Of a stretch of 64,000 nucleotides of DNA, positions 61,001-64,000 are shown piece after piece. The notes under the pieces are model-generated. The model had not been told where the DNA came from, searched no databases, and saw only the letters and a program-made list of their open reading frames with translations. Position numbers and translations under genes: made by a program. Source of the stretch: Acanthosepion lycidas (Eukaryota; Mollusca; Cephalopoda; Sepiida; Sepiidae); NCBI GenBank assembly GCA_963932145.1, contig OZ010611.1, positions 56,181,292 to 56,245,291 on the forward strand, given 5' to 3'. How positions within the stretch are numbered: the stretch's first letter is position 1; the number at the start of each line of letters is the position of its first letter.

Positions 61001-62495
61001 ATGGAGTAGGTAGCATGCAATGGTGACGTCTCATACAACAGTGAGTTAGTAGAAAAATTTGTGGGCACAAAATGGGTGATCAGTGTCTTATTCTCTTCTG
61101 TTTGTGACTTGTCTTTATCTTTTTCTTCTATATTTAACTTTAAGTAGAGGCTAGGCCCCTTTCTTAATCTTGGTTGAAATTATTTTTCATTCTAATTCAT
61201 AGAAATGGAGTAGCTTGCAATGGTGTCATCTCATACAACAGTGATTTAGGAGAAAAAATTTGTGGGCACAAAATGGGTGATCAGTGACTTATTGTCTTCT
61301 GTTTGTGCCTTGTCTTTAGCTTTTTCTTCTATATTTAACTTTATGTAGAGGATAGGCCCCCCTCTAAATCTTGGTTGAAATTATTTTTCATTCTAATTCA
61401 TAGAAATGGAGTAGCGTGCAATGGTGTCGTCTCATACAACAGTGAGTTAGGAGAAAAAATTTGTAGGCACAAAATGGCTGATCAGTGTCTTATTCTCCTC
61501 TGTTTGTGCCTTGTCTTTAGCATTTTTTTCTATATTTAACTTTATGTAGAGGCTAGGCCCCCCTCTAAATCTTGGTTGTAATTATTTTTCATTCTAATTC
61601 ATAGAAATGGAGTAGCGTGCAATGGTGTCGTCTCATACAACAGTGAGTTAGGAGAAAAAATTTGTGGGCACAAAATGGCTGATCAGTGTCTTATTCTCCT
61701 CTGTTTGTGCCTTGTCTTTAGCTTTTTCTTCTATATTTAACTTTATGTAGAGGCTAGGCCTCCCTCTAAATCTTGGTTGAAATTATTTTTCATTCTAATT
61801 CATAGAAATGGAGTAGCGTGCAATTGTGTCGTCTCATACAACAGTGAGTTAGGAGAAAAAATTTGTTGGCACAAAATGGGTGATCAGTGTCTTATTCTCT
61901 TCTATTTGTGCCTTGTCTTTAGATTTTTCTTCTATATTTAACTTTATGTAGAGGCTAGGCCCCTTTCTAAATCTTTGTTTTAATTATTTTACATTCTAAT
62001 TCATAGAAATGGAGTAGCGTGCAGTGGTGTTGTCTCATACAACAGTGAGTTAGGAGAAAAAATTTGTGGGCACAAAATGGGTGATCAGTGTCTTATACTC
62101 TTCTGTTTGTGCCTTGTCTTTAGCTTTTTCTTCTATATTTAACTTTATGTAGAGGCTAGGCCCCTTTCTAAATCTTGGTTGAAATTATTTTTCATTCTAA
62201 TTCATAGAAATGGAGTAGCGTGCAATGGTGTCGTCTCATAAGACAGTGAGTTAGGAGAAAAAATTTGTGGGCACAAAATGGGTGATCAGTGTCTTATTCT
62301 CTTCTGTTTGTGCTTGTCTTTAGCTTTTTCTTCTATATTTAACTTTATGTAGAGGCTAGGCCCATTTCTAAATCTTGGTTGAAATTATTTTTCATTCTAA
62401 TTAATAGAAATGGAGTAGCGTGCAATGGTGTCGACTCATACAACAGTGAGTTAGGAGAAAAAATTTGTGGGCACAAAATGGGTGATCAGTGTCTT
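58073..62495 (+). repeat. 22-monomer block, copy 2
   Basis: Adjacent copy of 53650-58072. By eye I find about five substitutions over some 4.2 aligned kb: AAACGGAG near 58388, TTTGTGGGC versus TTTGGGGGC, TTCTTAATC near 61163, TTATTGTC near 61293, and GTGTTG near 62028. In the middle the offset drops to 4222 bp (GAGTCG at 55375 and 59597) because one monomer is missing. It returns to 4423 bp because an extra GTGGACAAAAAATGG monomer sits at about 60541-60741. The match ends near 62495, where CTTCTGTTTG follows TTATTCT in place of TTTTCTGTTTG. Confidence 0.94.
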
Positions 62496-64000
62496 ATTCT
62501 CTTCTGTTTGTGCCTTGTCTTTAGCTTTTTCTTCTATATTTAACTTTATGTAGAGGCTAGGCCCCCCTCTAAATCTTGGTTGAAATTATTTTTCATTCTA
62601 ATTCGTAGAAATGGAGTAGCGTGCAATGGTGTCGTCTCATACAACAGTGAGTTAGGAGAAAAAATTTGTGGGCACAAAATGGGTGATCAGTGGCTTATTC
62701 TCTGCTGTTTGTGCCTTGTCTTTAGCTTTTTCTTCTATATATAACTTTATGTATAGGCTAGGCCCTTTTCTAAATCTTGGTTGAAATTATTTTTCATTCT
62801 AATTCCTAGAAATGGAGTAGCGAGCAATGATGTCATCTCATACAACAATGAGTTAGGAGTAAAAATTTGTGGGCACAAAATGCGTGATCAGTGTCTTATT
62901 CTCTGCTGTTTGTGCCTTGTCTTTAGCTTTTGCTTCTATATTTAACTTTATGTAGAGGCTAGGCACCTTTCTAAATCTTGGTTGAAATTATTTTTCATTC
63001 TAATTCATAGAAATGGAGTAGCGTGCAATGGTGTCGTCTCATACAACAGTGAGTTAGGAGAAAAAATTTGTGGGCACAAAATGGGTGATCAGTGTCTTAT
63101 TCTCTTCTGTTTGTGCCTTGTCTTTAGCTTTTTCTTCTATATTTAACTTTATGTAGAGGCTAGGCCCCTTTCTAAATCTTGGTTGAAATTATTTTTCATT
63201 CTAATTAATAGAAATGGAGTAGCGTGCAATGGTGTCGTCTCATACAACAGTGAGTTAGGAGAAAAAATTTGTGGGCACAAAATGAGTGATCAGTGTCTTA
63301 TTCTCTTCTGTTGGTGCCTTGTCTTTAGCTTTTTCTTCTATATTTAACTTTATGTAGAGGCTAGGCCCCCCTCTAAATCTTGGTTGAAATTATTTTTCAT
63401 TCTAATTCATAGAAATGGAGTAGCGTGCAATGGTGTCGTCTCATATACCAGTGAGTTAGGAGAAAAAATTTGTGGGCACAAAATGGGAGATCAGTGTCTT
63501 ATTCCGTGCTGTTTGTGCCTTGTCTTTAGCTTTTTCTTCTATATTTAACTTTATGTAGAGGCTAGGCCCCTTTCTAAATCTTGGTTGAAATTATTTTTCA
63601 TTCTAATTCATAGAAATGGAGTAGCGTGCAATGGTGCCGTCTCATACAACAGTAAGTTAGGAGAAAAAATTTGTTGGCACAAAATGGGTGATCAGTGTCT
63701 TATTCTCTTCTCTTTGTGCCTTGTCTTTAGCTTTTTCTTCTATATTTAAATTTATGTAGAGGCTAGGCCCCCCTCTAAATCTTGGTTGAAATTATTTTTC
63801 ATTCTAATTCATAGAAATGGAGTAGCGTGCAATGGTGTCGTCTCATACAACAGTGAGTTAGTAGAAAGAATTTGTGGGCACAAAATGGGTGATCAGTGTC
63901 TTATTCTCTTCTGTTTGTGCCTTGTCTTTAGCTTTTTCTTCTATATTTAACTTTATGTAGAGGCTAGGCCCCTTTCTAAATCTTGGTTGAAATTATTTTT
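62496..64000 (+). repeat. Array zone 5: canonical monomers to the window edge
   Basis: About seven and a half monomers close to consensus, after the end of the 22-monomer duplication. Private changes include ATATATAACTTT near 62735, GCGAGCAATGATGTC near 62819, TTTTGCTTCTATA near 62930 and CATATACCAGTG near 63442. The array runs off the right edge in register, inside a monomer. Confidence 0.88.

Larger units (their letters stand above)
1..64000 (+). repeat. Satellite DNA array, 201-bp monomer, about 318 copies
   Basis: The entire window consists of one 201-bp unit repeated head to tail. The landmark ATGTAGAGG starts at 51, 252 and 453, and is still in register at 37025 (184 units, drift -10 bp) and 63955 (318 units, drift -14 bp). 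All copies lie in the same orientation. No monomer is inverted or grossly truncated, and nothing is inserted. Differences between copies are mostly single substitutions and 1- to 4-bp indels. There is no gene in any stretch of this window. Both array ends lie outside it, so the flanking chromosome context is unknown. The satellite family is not one I recognise. A eukaryotic nuclear origin is inferred from array length and organisation. Confidence 0.99.

Noticed and set aside
1-64000. CRISPR array
   Set aside because: Repeats are 201 bp and contiguous, with no unique spacers. Variation is scattered through the unit.
1-64000. Coding tandem repeat within a giant gene
   Set aside because: 201 is divisible by 3, but each typical monomer has at least one stop in every forward frame, and small indels change the frame repeatedly.
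1-64000. Transposon or LTR element insertions, or telomeric repeats, within the array
   Set aside because: The 201-bp register is continuous from edge to edge. No foreign segment, target-site duplication or short telomere-type repeat was found on reading through.

Overview
The whole window is one uninterrupted tandem satellite array. A single repeat unit of 201 bp runs head to tail, always in the same orientation, from the first base to the last. The landmark ATGTAGAGG occurs at position 51 and again, 318 units later, at position 63955. That is only 14 bp short of 318 x 201, so there are about 318.4 monomers with very small net indel drift and no out-of-register junction. I see no host gene, RNA gene, transposon, LTR element, telomere repeat or unique-sequence island. 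The consensus monomer is about 37% G+C (my hand count is 74 of 201). The scale (over 64 kb of one ~200-bp unit) and the higher-order structure indicate nuclear satellite heterochromatin of a eukaryote, such as a centromeric, pericentromeric or subtelomeric block. I do not recognise the family, so I name no species, and chromosomal position cannot be told from the sequence.

Layout by zone, using linked sequence variants. From 1 to about 4.5 kb there is mixed canonical sequence with short 6-, 9- and 12-monomer duplications. From 4.5 to about 18.7 kb the array is rich in a GTTC variant (GCGTTCAATGG), and a distinctive three-monomer cassette recurs eight times, one copy lacking a marker. From 18.7 to about 23.7 kb a CCCCGCTC / TTCGTGGGCAC subfamily forms runs and is duplicated at a 12-monomer spacing. 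From about 24.4 to 48.4 kb lies a long zone marked by GATCAAAGG, GAGGTAGG and CTGTGAGTTAGCAGAT variants, built as a mosaic of duplicated blocks at 5- to 24-monomer spacings. From 48.4 to 64 kb the sequence is more uniform and closer to the consensus. Here a 4-monomer block (804 bp) is duplicated in tandem, and a 22-monomer block of about 4.42 kb is then duplicated in tandem with only about five substitutions seen.

The array therefore shows local higher-order repeats of many lengths rather than one fixed higher-order unit, as expected when unequal exchange or replication-based copying moves blocks of whole monomers. Each monomer carries a 14-bp dyad (TTTGTG-GG-CACAAA) followed by the palindrome TGATCA, a strongly T/C-rich segment, and by chance or otherwise a good-looking splice donor and acceptor 79 nt apart. 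Because 201 is a multiple of 3, one frame has only a single stop per monomer. This produces open frames of up to about 124 codons, which I judge not to be genes.
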